A stretch of 64,000 nt of DNA from Sphaerolaimus hirsutus (GCA_964036195.1 OZ038453.1:18265206-18329205), one strand, 5' to 3'. Counted from the stretch's first letter, positions 30,037-42,300 are shown. Notes: generated from the sequence alone by a model not told the origin. Made by a program: numbers and translations.

Positions 30037-30551
30037 ATCACACTTAGCATTGAAAAAATCTCTGGGAGATTTATATTTAAAAAATCTCAGAAAATCTCAT
30101 AAAATATAAGATTTTCTGAGATTTGTATTTTTTCCATGATTTTCCAGAGAGATTTAATTATATTTTCTCCTGATTGAAAAAAATCTCTCAGAAAATCTCT
30201 CAATATTTGCCCATTTTCACCTTCAAATTCACTAGTACATGTGCTTGCTTACCAATTTTCATCTATTTGTAACTGTATATTTGCTTATATAACCATTTTT
30301 GGCTATTTTCCCCCTATTTGTAGTTTTTCCTCCCACTTTTCTGTTCTATGGCATGAAAGAGCCAATAAGAAAGTTATCTGAAATACACAACTGAACTACT
30401 TTGTACTCAACTACTTTCAAGAAGTATACATAAAAGAGAGTACTGGTACTTTTTCAGAGGAAATTTAGATGTATTTACTTAGTACTCAGGTATATGTTTT
30501 TTTGAGTAAATGTAAATATGTTTTAACCCCTGAACCATACTGAACCCCTGC

Positions 30552-31061
30552 AGCAGTGATCTCGAATGGGGGGGGGGGTTACCCCCCCAAACCGCCCAGC
30601 TATTTATCTATCCCGAGGGCTGCTCAGCTATCTATCTATCCCGGAGGCAAAATTTTGGGCTACTACCCCCTAAACCCCCCCCCCCAAATCGCCCAGCTAT
30701 CTACCTATCTGGAGCGATTTTTGAGAAACTATACCCTAAATTTTTGCTCAAAATTGCTATTTTTCATACCTTTTGATAGATTTTCACTTCCAAAATCATA
30801 GTTCTGGTTCCTATTTGTCTATTTTCAGTTTTTTTCAGTACTACATATATGCTCTTGTATACCCATTTTGAGCTATTTTACACCTACTTTAGCGATTTTT
30901 CTCCCTTTTCTTCCTTCTATGCCCCAAAAAAGCCTATAAACGAACAACCACAACCCCCCCCCAGAAAAATTTTCAGCTATCTATCCCTCTGGAGCAGCGA
31001 TTTGCTATCTATCCAACCACTCAGAGGGTCGAAATTCAAGATACCCCTGCCGCCCTGCAGT
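30552..31061. mobile_element. CAGTGAT/ATACCCCTG hAT-like element
   Basis: CAGTGATCTCGAATGGGG at the left and TTCAAGATACCCCTG at the right; CCCTGCAG occurs on both flanks, near 30544-30551 and 31062-31070. Interior CAGCTATCTATCTATCC words match 582-1060. End positions are good to a few bases. Confidence 0.8.
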
Positions 31062-31269
31062 CCCATGAAGACCCAGTGCTCAAGTATGGGGCTGTACCAA
31101 AGCACCAGGTCTACATTGGCACTGCAATGGCTACTTGTTCAATGGGTAAACTTATGCACTGGGTTCTAGCTGTTTTAACAAGTAAAGAGTTGACAGCGTG
31201 CATTGGAAATATAGTTACCAAATTTTGGTGAGAAAGTCATCCGATAAATTCTGTGGGGATCATCACACA

Positions 31270-32358
31270 CAGGGTTGGCAAAACCTCAGAAAAAAAATAA
31301 AAATAAAATAAAAATAAAATGGAAAATTTAAGAATAAAATAAAATAAAATGGAAAATTTAAGAATAAAAATAACAATTGTATAAAAATTCGAATTTTTGT
31401 AAAAATTTTGTAAAATTGTATAAAAATTCGAATTTTTGTAAAATTTTTGTAAAATTGTATAAAAATTCATATTTTTGTCAAATTGTATAAAAAATCACAT
31501 TTTATGTAAAATTTTATCTCATTGCTTGAGATTCAACCTGTTTATTCATTGATCTGGGGGCAGTCCCAAGCTTTGTAAAGTGTCAAATGTCATGTAAAAT
31601 GTCATGCAAAGTGTCAAGTGTCATGACAAATGAAAAGTAATGCATAAATTGTCTTGGCATATAAACATTAAAGTATCAATTGTCAAGCAAATTGTATCCA
31701 AATCTTATGTTTTATTTGTTAATCTTGATGTTTTGTATACAAATCATGTGGTTGTTGAATCCAAATCTTATGTGAACGTTTGGATACAAAAACAAAAGAT
31801 TTGGATACAAACCATACTATGGATACAAAAACACAATATTTGGATACACAATTTAAACTTTGCATGGCATTTGTCACTTGAAATTTGACATGAAACTTCA
31901 CATTTTGCATGACAATTAACACTGTACTTTACATTTGTCATGACAATTGACACTTCGCATGACATTTCATGAATGAGCCCAGCACACTCCAGTGGTCCTT
32001 CTATTAAGAATGCAAACCATTTTTATCAATGATTGTAACTTGACACTTGCAGCCAGCTAACAATACCTACTGCATGCAATTTTTGAAAAGTAAGGGGAAA
32101 ATTTGTCACAGGTTTTTCATGTATAGGTCTAATTATAACATCTTTCTGGCCTTGCATGCATGATTCTGATTTTTTGTAAAAATTGTGTACAATTTTTGTA
32201 AAAAATTTGTAAAATGGTGTCATTTTATTTTATTAATGACTTTTGAGATTAAAATAAAATAAAATAAAATGAAACAAGAATAAAATTAAAATTAAATAAA
32301 ATTTTTATACAATTTTTATACAATTTTACTAAAATGAATTTTTATAAAACCAACCCTG
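31270..32358. mobile_element. CAGGGTTGGC hAT-like element, long form, uninterrupted
   Basis: CAGGGTTGGCAAAACCTCAG and AAACCAACCCTG ends; ATCACACA perfectly duplicated at 31262-31269 and 32359-32366. This is the uninterrupted counterpart of 10534-11984, and preserves the empty site of the element at 10990-11424. Confidence 0.93.
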
Positions 32359-32737
32359 ATCACACATGAAAGTAATGTATTCTACTATAAAAAAAGTGCC
32401 TAAACCATATTTTTGTTCATTATTCAGATACTAAATATAAAAATGTATAAAGCCATTATCATATGAAATTGTGAATGAAAAGGTTAAACAACACATAATG
32501 TGCTTAATATCTACTCTCAATGGTTCAAACACCTTGAAATATTGATTAAATCATACTTCAAGTTGAGAGATTTTATGAGCTTTTTTTTGAACTGCAAGAG
32601 ATTTTCTCAGAGATTAAATTATATTTTTGAAAATGATCCAAGAGATTTAATTATATTTCTTTCTTGCGAGATTTTCTGAGATAATATTTAACTATATTTT
32701 CTCAAAATCAGTCGTTTTGTTCAATGCTAATCACACT

Positions 32738-33112
32738 TAGTATGTAAACCTACTATAATCCGTCTGAATATCGAACCAAAAATTATTATGTTTATTGTCG
32801 AAAAATGTTTTTTTAATTATGTATCATATTTCGTTTTTTTACCATGAAATAATTAGAAATTTATCACAAGATTTTATTCATAAAATTATGGTATAATTCT
32901 GTGCCAAGCATGAGCTGCACTTGGTGTAGTAAAAATTACTTTCTTAAAAAATAGGTTTTCGCAAAAAAAAGGTTTCGATGGCTGTTTTAAAAACCCATTG
33001 AAAAAACACTGGTGACCCCTAGTGCAGAATAGTGCGAAATCGAACCGAAGGTCCTGAGATTATCCCGCTCCGCTAGTATTGCGATGGCGTTTGTCGGATT
33101 TTTGTTTGTGAT
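32738..33112. other. Right part of a split CGGACATCACACTTAG element and flank
   Basis: TATGTAAACCTACTATAATC continues the family sequence broken by the 30045-32729 insertion, and ends near 32930. From about 33050 the sequence GCGATGGCGTTTGTCGGATT begins the duplication of about 13262. Confidence 0.65.
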
Positions 33113-33374
33113 TATACTCAGCGGACCGCAAAGTATGCGCCCAAACTTATTTATGTCATCGTCTGTAACGCGCGAGCTGGATACTTATGTATGCACTTTC
33201 ACAAAAAGAAAAATAATTTAATAAAGAAAAAGGCGGAGTCGCGTACAAACGAGGAATGTTTGTTCCTCAAATGCTTTTTCTTTTTTGCTGGAATTATTTT
33301 TGTTTTATTAATGATGACGTCATGATGGAGTGTTTCCTTCAGAAAAATGTATAGCCTGCGGTCCGCTGAGTATA
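33113..33374. mobile_element. TACTCAGCGGACCGCA-ended element
   Basis: TATACTCAGCGGACCGCAAA and GCGGTCCGCTGAGTATA ends. The duplicated locus at about 13290 has GAGATTATTATTCACCGTTC with no insertion, so this is an occupied/empty pair consistent with a TA target. A TGACGTCA palindrome lies at about 33314-33322. The sister copy is 46087-46318. Confidence 0.82.
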
Positions 33375-33662
33375 CTATTTACGGTTCACAAAAATGGCAA
33401 TTATTAAATCCAATGTTTTCGCTCCCTGTTCTACATGAACTGCCGACGTCAAAAACGATCACGCATCACATCACAAAAAAAATTTATCACACTTCCAAAG
33501 AACACTTACTCTAAAACTTCCACTCATTAACACCCGTAGAAGATTTGGCACTTACAACTCATCACTTATCACTTATTCACACGACCCATCACTTGACAAA
33601 TTGTAGAGTTACCGTCCCCAACTTTAACACTCGGCCTTGGGGAGACACTCCCCGATCTGAGT

Positions 33663-36080
33663 TAGCGTTCGTAAAATCTCTGGTAGATTTATATTTAAAA
33701 AATCTCAAAAAATATAATTAAATGGCATTTTATTTTTATTTTTTCTGAGATTTTTCAGAGAGATTTAATCATATTTTTTATTTCTGTGGGAGAAAATACT
33801 AAAAAATCTCTCAGAAGTCACCTTTTTGAGAAATTTTGCCACAATTGTCATACTTTTTGCCCATTTTCACCTTCAAATCCACAACAATCCATGAATTTTT
33901 CCATTATTTGTGGCTATACATGTGCTTCTTTATATACCGTATTTCTCCTAATAGAAGGGAGGGTCTCCAATAGAAGGTACACTTTTTTGACTTTATTTGG
34001 GCCACAAAATCAATAGAATGGCGGTCTCCAATGAATGTTGTTGAATGAACTCTACGAACCGTCATTCTTTAAAATGTCCGTGCCGAAACACCTTGAAAAA
34101 CCTTGGGATAAAGTGAAAAAATATGCTGAAAAAATGATGAAACAGATAGAAGGGTGGTCTCCAATAGAGGGGTGTCTCCAATGGAAGGGCGGGTAAAAAA
34201 GTTGACGAAAAAAATAGAAGGGTGCCCTTCTATCATAAGAAATACAGTACCATGTTTGGCTATATTATTCCCTTTATGTCTTGAAAAAGCTTACATAAAG
34301 CCTATGTGATATACAAGTTCTGTACTCAATTTCTGTTTTCTGTTCTGTTTCAAAAAGTATATGTAAAAGTGAGTATAGTCGGCAGACATGATACTATACA
34401 ATGAGTTGCATGATGTCATATCATGCACGCTGTATCCAACCCGTAGAACTCTGTTTTGGTGACTCGTGCTTACGCATATACAGAATGAAACTATTCAATT
34501 GTGCCCGCACAATTCAAACCCCCGTCAAAGTGTAGTTGAGTTTTTTGGCATGATGCCATCCAAGCGTCGTCTGGATCTGAATAAATACAAAGCGGGAACG
34601 TTTTCTGAATTCAAAATTTTGAACGTAACAAGTTTTCGTCAAAATGAATCGATAGCGTGTAACTTTTCTAAATAAGAATTAGATTAAACGTAGGTAAACG
34701 TATAATCAAAAATTTGCAGCACCTATCGGCACAAAAATTGGAGTAAACGAGTGCGTAAAGAACAGCACATTTTTATTTTCCTTCTTACTATCTTTATAAT
34801 TTCTTTTTTACTAAATTCCTTTCTTGTTCGCTCTACAAGAGCAAAATATAACTTTCCAATTTTGTAGAATGATATGTCTGTCGACTATACATACCGTAAA
34901 TGCTCCAATAAGGCGACTGTCAGTTTATTGTTTTCAGCACATTTTTGGGGGTCGCATGATTGGAGGGGTCGCTTTATTGGAGAGGGTCGCATTGTATCTT
35001 TCGACACCTCAACAACTCAACTGTTCATGTAACTCGTATGAGCAAGGCATCGTAAAACAATATTGTTAATAAAAATCACCACAATCCCACAAAATTTGCT
35101 TAATTTGCCTAATTAGCAACGTCCGAAGATTGCAACATCATTTTCTTATGTCCGTTTTCTATTTTTTTTTTGGGGGGGTCGCATTATTGGAGGGGGTCGC
35201 ATTATTGGAGGGGGTCGCATTATTGGAGAGGGTCGCTTTATACTTAGACAACGTGCCAAAGGGGGTCGTACTATTGGAGAGGTCGCTTTATTGGAGGAGG
35301 GTCGTCCCAATAGAGCATTTACGGTATTGACATATTCACGACCCACTGTGCACCGTTTTTCTACCGTATTTACGATGTATCGCACTTCACTGTTCAGTAA
35401 GATGTTGAATTTCATTGACGCTCAGCGAAGGGAAACATAAGTGGACCAAACCTGTATAATATCATGTCTGCCGACTATACAGTTACTTTCTTCAGAGATA
35501 TTTGACATATTTACTCATTAAACTCAGTAAACTTGAGTATGCATATTTTTTGAGAGACATATGAGGAAATATGTTTTAGCACCTTTGGAAAAAAAGAGAA
35601 AAGTTGAATGGTAAAATGGGTGAAAACAAAAAATTCAGTGAATTCTTAGGTTTCAGTGGGTGATGTCATTGTTTGGGAAGTTCCATGGCCAGAACAATCA
35701 AGCAATGCACCATTACCATCATCACCCGCTGGTTTATGAAAGTTGGCTGAAACGAATGCCCAACATTTTGCACTGAATACTCTGTATACCTATATAAATG
35801 CTGCTAGTGCTGAGTAGCTTTTCAGTCAGACTTCAGTGTGACAAATAGCTGTTAGTTTGTTTGTGTTGTCCAAACACCTTGAAATATCAAATACCTAACA
35901 CTAAAATTCCAGCAGGGAGATTTTTTTTAGATGTTTTCAAGCATGGGAGATTTTCTCAGAGATTTAATTATATTTTCCAAATGAAAGATTCAGTTATATT
36001 TTATTTTTAGAGAGATTTTCTGAGATTATATAAGTTATATTTTCTCAAAATCAATCGCCCATTTATTGGAACGTACGTTA
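33663..36080. mobile_element. AAAATCTC-word hAT-like element splitting the duplicated exon
   Basis: The left end TAGCGTTCGTAAAATCTC and right end GTACGTTA are near-complementary only for about ten bases. Flanks ATCTGAGT (33655-33662) and ATCGGAGC (36081-36088) match at six of eight, and the intact gene has AATCGGAA at this point. The interior is GAGATTT words (as in 30045-32729), plus a nested TA-type CTCCAATAGAAGG arm (33937-34250) and another TA-type element (34893-35325). Confidence 0.75.
34893..35325. mobile_element. TA-type element with GGGTCGCATTATTGGAG word
   Basis: CCGTAAATGCTCCAATAAGG and CCAATAGAGCATTTACGG ends between TA dinucleotides. GGAGGGGGTCGCATTATTGG words repeat at 34960-34990 and 35178-35310. 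Confidence 0.88.
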
Positions 36081-36155
36081 ATCGGAGCGGTGACCATACG
36101 GTACTTCGCGCAGCACTTTTCACCAGCCTTTGCGCAATGGAAATCTTCGATGCAG

Positions 36156-36830
36156 CTGAGTGGGGTGTCACAGTGTTTTCACACAGCTACCACTACCGGA
36201 AACTGAAATGTCAAATGTCAAGCATAGTGTTAAATGTGATGTAAAATGCCCGGCTAAGTGGCAAACGGGAGTTTGCCTTTTTCCGTGACATTTGACATGA
36301 TTTTTGACACTTGCCTACACGACATTTGACATTTTACAGGTCATTTCCCGGGCCCAGAGTGCCCCTAGAATTAAAAAAATATTTACTGTCTTCTTCAAAA
36401 CTGTAATAAGAGGTGTCGAATTGTTATCGGCACAGTTGTTAAAGGTACTGAACTTTTTCAAACAAAACGTTTACTCACCGCTGAGTACAGAAAACGTCAA
36501 GTAAAATTTTGGTGAGTGAAGTAAATTACTTTTCTTCCAGGGAAAACATAAAATTTAGTGCTTTTCTCAAAGAAATCGGGTATTTTACTCAAACAAAATG
36601 GTAAAAGAGTATTTTTAACAGAAAAAGTAAAACTGAATTTTTTTTCAATTTTTACTCTTGAAGAGATCGAAAATGTGTTTTTGTTCTCTTTATATGCATT
36701 CCTTAGCAATATGATATGCTATTTCTAAGGTTCTAAAAGCAATGCCTGCAAATGCTCCTTGAAATACGTTTTATATACTCGCATACTTTAAAGATGAGTA
36801 CTGGTATTTTTGTATGGAAGAAGCGTAAAC
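36156..36830. other. Duplicated intron of the disrupted copy
   Basis: Colinear with 13643-14335. It carries the same TGTCAAATG element (about 36195-36370) and the same CAGTTGTTAAAG element (from about 36431), and then runs into the gap. Conservation of both insertions shows they predate the duplication. Confidence 0.8.
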
Positions 36831-37030
36831 NNNNNNNNNNNNNNNNNNNNNNNNNNNNNNNNNNNNNNNNNNNNNNNNNNNNNNNNNNNNNNNNNNNNNN
36901 NNNNNNNNNNNNNNNNNNNNNNNNNNNNNNNNNNNNNNNNNNNNNNNNNNNNNNNNNNNNNNNNNNNNNNNNNNNNNNNNNNNNNNNNNNNNNNNNNNNN
37001 NNNNNNNNNNNNNNNNNNNNNNNNNNNNNN
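36831..37030. other. Assembly gap, 200 N
   Basis: Exactly 200 unknown bases, a common placeholder length, so the real distance is unknown. Translations through it have no meaning. Confidence 0.99.
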
Positions 37031-37946
37031 TCAGACGACAATTTTGTACTTGGTTTTCAAAAATTTTCTTGTGAAATAATAACCCCCCCCCCTCGAAATA
37101 CCCCCCTCATTTAACCCCCCCCCCCTCTCGGGACCACTATGAAACAATCACCCCCCGGGGGTATTTCGAGGAAATACAGTATCACAAAACCTATACCACA
37201 CAGAATGCACACTGCACACCATAATACCAAATAGCAAACTGTCCACATTTTACTACCGAGTTTCATGCCCAACCATTTTACAGAGAAGTTTACAAAAATC
37301 CATTCCAAAACATTGCATCTTTGGTATTGGTCTTGTTATTGTTGGTACATTACATACCGCATTTCAAAACACATGCCTAGCATGTGGGCAAACTTAACTA
37401 AAGTATCATATTTCCTCCAATGGTATTAATTGTAGAGAACCACAAAACCCGACCGAAGGTCGGAGAGAATCCTGCTAGTATTCACATATTCACGACCCAC
37501 TGTGCACCGTTTTTCTACCGTATTTCAGATGTATCGCACTTCGCTGTTCGATCAGTAAGGCGTTGAGTTTCATTGACGCTCAGCGAAGCGAAACATAAGT
37601 AATCCAAACTTGTAGAGCATCATGTACGCCGAGTTTACGTATTTCCTCGAAATACCCCCAGGGGGTTTATTTTTTCAGAGGGAGAAGTTTGAGGGGGGGT
37701 TAAACGAGGGGGGTATTCATGAGTAAATGTAAATTATTGAGTAAATTATTCAGGTAATGAGTACCGGTATTTTTTTCAGGGGGAAACATAAATGTATTCA
37801 CGCAGTACTCGAGTACCATATTTATCGAGTAAACGTAAATATGTCTTAACAACCAAGCTCTCAGTACTAAGACGTAAAAAATGCAACAATGAGCACCATG
37901 TATAAGAGTCTATTGACATATATAAATATGTAATTGGTATAGACTA
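37031..37946. other. TA-type fragments and a duplicated 140-base segment
   Basis: 37031-37183 is the right half of a CCCCCCTCGAAATACC TA-type element, the same as 43431-43593. The segment at about 37484-37640 (CACGACCCACTGTGCACCGT and following) is a diverged copy of 35336-35480. CCTCGAAATACCCC near 37645 and GGGGGGTATTCATGAG near 37708 are further fragments. No gene was recognised. Confidence 0.6.
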
Positions 37947-38690
37947 GCGATGGAATGACGACATGGCGCTGGCACCTATTGAGGGCGCCAATGTGCACCG
38001 CGCCATGGCGCCGTTGGCGCTTGGCGCCCTTTTTTCTGTGGCGCCAATGGCGCCTGGCGCCCTTTTTCTGGATGACGCCATGGCGCCATTGGCACATGGC
38101 GCCCTTTTTCCGTGGCGCCCTTGGCGCCTGGCGCGCACCCCTGAAATGGTGCCAGAAAGGGCGCCAACAGGTTTTCAGGGTGAGGCTTGAAAAACGATTT
38201 AAAAAGTGAGAATGATTGCGTTGCGAATCAATTTTAAATGGAAAATAGCTCAACTAGACAAAAAAATTTTGTAGCAATTCATCAGATGTACATATCTGAT
38301 GGATATTTGTACGGATTTCATTGGTGCGTTGAGACTGTCAACTACTAAATAGCTGCAAAACTGGTGCCCCTCCCTGATTATTTAAAATGTAAAGTGTCAA
38401 AAGTCATGTAATTTGTGACAAAAATGTCAAACATGCAGTAATAAAATATATGAAAATTTGACATTTTACACAACTTATTATATGAATTTTGACACTTTCG
38501 ATTTTACAGAGCCCCTGAAGAATCTTCGGATGGTGATCTTTACAGGGCTTGGGACTGCCCCCTGGCACCCTTGGCACCTGGTGCCCTCTTTCCTTGGCAC
38601 CCTTGGCCCATGGCGCCCAGTTTCCGAAATGTCCCATGGCGCCATTGGCGCTTGTCGCCTTTTTTTCTGGCGCTTTTCCATCACTAGCGC
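37947..38690. mobile_element. GGCGCC-word hAT-like arms with unassigned centre
   Basis: TAGCGATGGAATGACG starts at about 37948 and TTTTCCATCACTA ends near 38690. GGCGCC words with CCCTTTTT spacers are at 37962-38160 and 38565-38675. The flanks GTATAGAC and GCGCCCAG do not match, so the two arms may belong to different insertions. TGTCAAA words and a GGGCTTGGGACTGCCCCCTG end lie between 38390 and 38565. Confidence 0.65.
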
Positions 38691-39394
38691 CCAGAGTAGC
38701 TTTTTTCGGCTGGGTGCAACCAGATCGATTGGTTTGATTGAAATTTTTGCAGCGTGTTTTTCACCCATCACATAGGGGAGTTCTTCAAGAGAGGTAAATT
38801 TCACCCGGGTCAACTGGCCAACAGGGGGAGTTATTCGGGGGGGGGTGTTATTGAATGGAGGTCTTATTGAAGTATTTAGGGTATTTCAAAGTGAAATTTT
38901 CTAGACTTCCATACAACCCTCCTTTTCTGGGCCGTACTCATTGGCCAATACTTCAAGTTGCATTCAATTTCAGACAAAATGCCCGGAAAAAGTGTCGGGC
39001 TAATTGAATTCCGCCCCCGGTAAATATCCCAAAGCTCTCATTTTGCCGATTAAGTCAACGGTCAATGAAAAAATAGTCGCAAACCCTGTTTATCCGCGGC
39101 TTAACCGCACTTTTTTCAGTTCGCAATTCATCTCCCGAATCCGGGAACAATGAAAGCCCCGCTAACAATGAAACGCGTCCATGTGTCACAAAAGCTCCAT
39201 CCATAATTTTCGGCGGCCGCCAGCACAAAAGCAACTGAAACTGGGACCGACAGAAAGCGGGGCTGATATGGGGATGATGGCAAGAAGAAATGGACAAAAG
39301 TTAATTTTATTTTAATGTTCTGATTTTTTTATAGTTTTTGTAACTTTGTGGAAAGGCAGCTTGAAATTGTAACTCTCGTTACCCATTGGTGCTG
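38691..39394. other. Unassigned stretch, partly richer in G+C
   Basis: A TA-type fragment (GGGGGAGTTATTCGGGG) lies at 38824-38880. From 39050 to 39300 an open minus-strand frame reads IMDGAFVTHGRVSLLAGLSL and on to SGDELRTEKSAVKPRINR. Composition is protein-like, but no splice partner or family was recognised; it could be an isolated exon. Confidence 0.25.
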
Positions 39395-39756
39395 CGCACA
39401 GTAGTTTACTGCCAGATTTTGGTCAACTCATAAATGGTCATTGAACACATTTGAGTTTACCAGAATAAGGTGTCTGTCAGAACAATGAAAATGTTGCCGA
39501 CAGGCACCAAGGCAACTCTGTGTCAACTTGTATTAGACCATTTTTCTGCCATTTTGTTACACTCCAGTTTGATAAAATGATATGCATTGATGTTCACTGT
39601 TGGTTAAATGTTTGCAAAATTTGGCAAAAACTATGGTGGATACCCTCTTATTTAAGGGACCCTCTAAAATACGATACATTCTAATATGAGTTTCAGCAAA
39701 AAGCTGACAAAATCGATATCAGGTATACCTTATATTTGAGGTAGCATGGTATTACA
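39395..39756. repeat. Decayed ACTAGTTTAC and TATAAGG-word element pieces
   Basis: GCACAGTAGTTTACTGCCAG at 39397 resembles 28752. ATTTTGTTACACTCCAGTTT and CTTATATTTGAGGTAGCATG near 39550-39750 belong to the 18190-18628 family. Confidence 0.6.
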
Positions 39757-40522
39757 AGTTGGTGCCCCGATATGGCAAAAAGTAAAAGTAATTCGAGTTA
39801 TTCAAAAATACAATTAACTATTATAACAGCAACTTCAGTTAAAAAATTGCAAAGCGGCTCATCGTTAAACTGATGTGTGTTATTTTTTAACCAATTAAAA
39901 ATAAATTTTGAAGAACAAAAAACAAAAAAACAGCACACGTCTTGCCATCGCCACCAGGCGCAGACACCTTGCGCAACATGAAAAGCATGTAAATGTGCTT
40001 CCGCTTCACGACACCGAAACAGCGCCATTCAAGCTAACGAAAAGCATTGTGTAAACACACAATGAGACCTGGGGGCAGTCCCAGACCCTGTAAAAAGTCC
40101 TGTGAAATGTCAAATGTCATGCAAAGTGGCAAAAGTCATGGAAAATTCCCGGTAAAATGGCAAACGTAAGTACGTAAAAAGCCCTGTAAAATGTCAAATG
40201 TCATGCAAAGTGTGAACAGTCATGGAAAACCGAGTTGCCATTTTGCAGGGCATTTTCCATGACTTTTGACACTTTGCATGACATTTTACATTTTACAGGG
40301 TCTGGGATTGGCACCTGTGCGTTTATGCGAGACTCGAGAATTGGACCGACACGCACGGTTTTTGCGATCGCAAAAAAAATTGGCGCCGGGCTTCAAGGAC
40401 GCCGCAAAAAAGCCTGCCAGGCTCCGAGGACAATTTAGATGAATGGCGCCATTAAAGACCTGTGATGGCGCCTTGAAAAAAGGCGCCGCTCTTGAAAAAT
40501 GGCGCTGTTCCGTCACTAAGCA
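39757..40522. other. TGTCAAATG element flanked by possibly coding sequence
   Basis: The element at 40070-40318 has CTGGGGGCAGTCCCAGACCC and GGGTCTGGGATTGGCACCTG ends. On its left the plus strand is open through RHLAQHEKHVNVLPLHDTE (about 39955-40056) to a stop. On its right it is open through TVFAIAKKIGAGLQGRRKKA (about 40357-40437) to a stop. Neither has a recognised family, and the splice sites are weak. A small GGCGCC element remnant follows at 40443-40518. Confidence 0.3.
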
Positions 40523-40725
40523 ACTCGAAAAGTATTTTCTGAGAAAATTGACAATTAGATTTTTCAGCTTCGATTTTCATTAAGCACATGAAGCTGATAA
40601 ATATGATTCGCAAGAATTGAGAGTGCGTTTAAGCAAAAAAAACAACAACTAAATATATGAAACACCGTACAGTTGTGGATTTACAAATCCGGCATATCTG
40701 TGCAAATGAGCATTGAGTTCACATT

Positions 40726-41190
40726 ATGCAACCGACCCAAATCAAGTTTTGGCCCGACTTGAGTTTTGTCGGGTCTAATTTCGAACGCTATACATACACC
40801 ATGCAAATAAGCGCACGGGGCGCAAAATTTTTTTGTATTTTCGTGGCGCAATTTTCAAAAGGCGGGGCTGCCCAGAGCAACCCGAAAAATTTCAAAAGCT
40901 ATCCATTCAAAAAGTGCTCGCTCATTGGCGGCTCTATGAAAGAACTCGGGAATACGACTTGTGTTAGTGATGGGATGGCGCCATTTTTGTGGCGTCTGAT
41001 AAATGGCGTTTGGATGTTTGCGTTTCATTTTTTGGCTGATTTTATTTGTTTGCCGTTTTTAAAAACACTAAGACATCTAAGGCGATTTCTCATTTACAAT
41101 GGCCCTACACACTGGTTGACAAACAAAATGTCCGCAGCTAATAAACATGTTTCAAAAGCATTTGAGTTAACGGCAATGACAAGTCCGTAA
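40726..41190 (+). other. Longest uninterrupted start-to-stop frame, not supported as a gene
   Basis: A 154-codon frame runs through a GTGTTAGTGATGGGATGGCG element edge (about 40960) and through CCCGAC/GTCGGG words near 40735-40775. Its composition is unremarkable, and no domain, signal or splice context was recognised. Its length is not surprising by chance in 64 kb. Confidence 0.12.
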
Positions 41191-41266
41191 AATATTTTTG
41201 TCCGGGATCAGATATGGCTAATTATTAGCAACTCAAATGTGTTCAAAACAGATTTATCAGTTTAGG

Positions 41267-41803
41267 AAATTTCGGTTGTCAAATGCACAGTTAATAATGC
41301 GCATTTACTTTTACTCAAAAAGTATGCATACTCCAGTACCGAGTAAATACGGATACCCATACTTTGAAAAATGTATCTGTACTCGCCTGTACGCATACTC
41401 TTTGAGAGTACTTGAGTGCAGTAGAGTAATTTTCCGAAGTACAGAAAGAGTATTTTACTTTATATTTTGCCTATTTTTGGAACACTAACCACGAATTCAC
41501 TGCATTTTCATAAAGAATACTTCTTAATAGAAATAAAAAAACCCTTTTTACTGTTCAGAAATATTCAGAATGCTCCCTTTTACATTTTCCAAACAGAAAA
41601 TGTAATTTTACTCGCTTTTATGCATTCCTGGGACAAAAAGTACTCACATTTACGCTCTCTGGAGGAAAAAGTACTTAAATCACATTTACTTGCGATTAAA
41701 AGTAAAGAAATTTGCTTTACGCTTTCTGTACTAGGTCTGCGTAAACAGAAAATACGTTACGCTTACGCATACCTTGAAAAAGTTTGGTACTTTTAACAAC
41801 TCT
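41267..41803. mobile_element. CAG-TTGTTAAAA family element
   Basis: GTACTTTTAACAACTCTG ends near 41803. The left end is decayed (CACAGTTAATAATGCG at about 41286). Interior words are ACTCAAAAAGTATGC, GAGTAAATACGG and CTTTACGC. Confidence 0.65.
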
Positions 41804-42300
41804 GTTCAAGTGAACAAGTGCGTAAACACATATAAATGAAAACATCATTATCCACATTCTCGAGTCTCAACAACTGAAGTTGCTCCAAAACTACTGCTAC
41901 TTATGAATGGCCATTTCTGGGATAGTTGAGCGATAATTTCCGACTGATAATTTATCGTGTTGTTTGATGTTTTATGATATATTCTTTTTCAACACTCTTT
42001 ACACTCGCAAGTTCCCGCTTGAAATTCACAATTCCCACCGAAACCCGTCCCATTTTGACAACTCTAGCCGAGAACATGAAAGGGGCCAAAGTTGTTTTGT
42101 GGTCACAACTAAGGCATAATGGGTCCCGGTTTATATTCATTCCGCGGGCCCGTCCGGGGCTTTATTCAAAATCCCAGCCCCATTCAATATAACATACAAT
42201 AGTTATCAGTGTATTCGCAAATAGCCCATACATCCAGCCCCATTTGGGAACTATTCAAATGAAAATATCAATACTGTCGTTCAATTGAATTCATTTTCAG
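41804..42300. other. Unassigned stretch before a candidate exon
   Basis: The 41990-42190 part is less AT-rich (CCGCGGGCCCGTCCGG near 42142) and open in both directions for short distances. No gene was recognised. Confidence 0.35.

Larger units (their letters stand above)
30045..32729. mobile_element. TAGCATTG hAT-like element with AAAATCTC word, hosting two insertions
   Basis: TAGCATTGAA and TTCAATGCTA ends; ATCACACT perfectly duplicated at 30037-30044 and 32730-32737. The interior is GAGATTT/AAATCTC words on both sides. It sits inside a CGGACATCACACTTAG family element. The elements at about 30552-31061 and 31270-32358 are inside it. Confidence 0.9.
33624..36155 (-). pseudogene. Disrupted second copy of the six-cysteine gene's last exon
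   Basis: The exon begins after CCACTCAG at 36155 and runs to 36081. It resumes at 33654 and ends at the TAA at 33624. The parts keep the six cysteines of the intact gene, with ..CIEDFHC.. and ..GEKCC.. in the first and ..GECL.. in the second. Between them is the 2.4 kb element 33663-36080. Matching exons 1 and 2 were not found to the right; the N gap at 36831-37030 is in the way. No functional product is expected unless the element is spliced out, for which no sites are evident. Confidence 0.75.

Noticed and set aside
36733-37114. Frames spanning the N run
   Set aside because: They consist mostly of undefined residues across an assembly gap.
37944-38253. APRAPRKKGA-type and ALGAWRP-type frames over GGCGCC arrays (also 52107-53100, 54700-55960)
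   Set aside because: Open only because the word lacks stop codons; identical peptides recur on both strands.
40726-41190. 154-codon frame as a gene
   Set aside because: Crosses the edge of a GGCGCC-type remnant and shows no domain, signal peptide or splice context; listed only as an unsupported frame.
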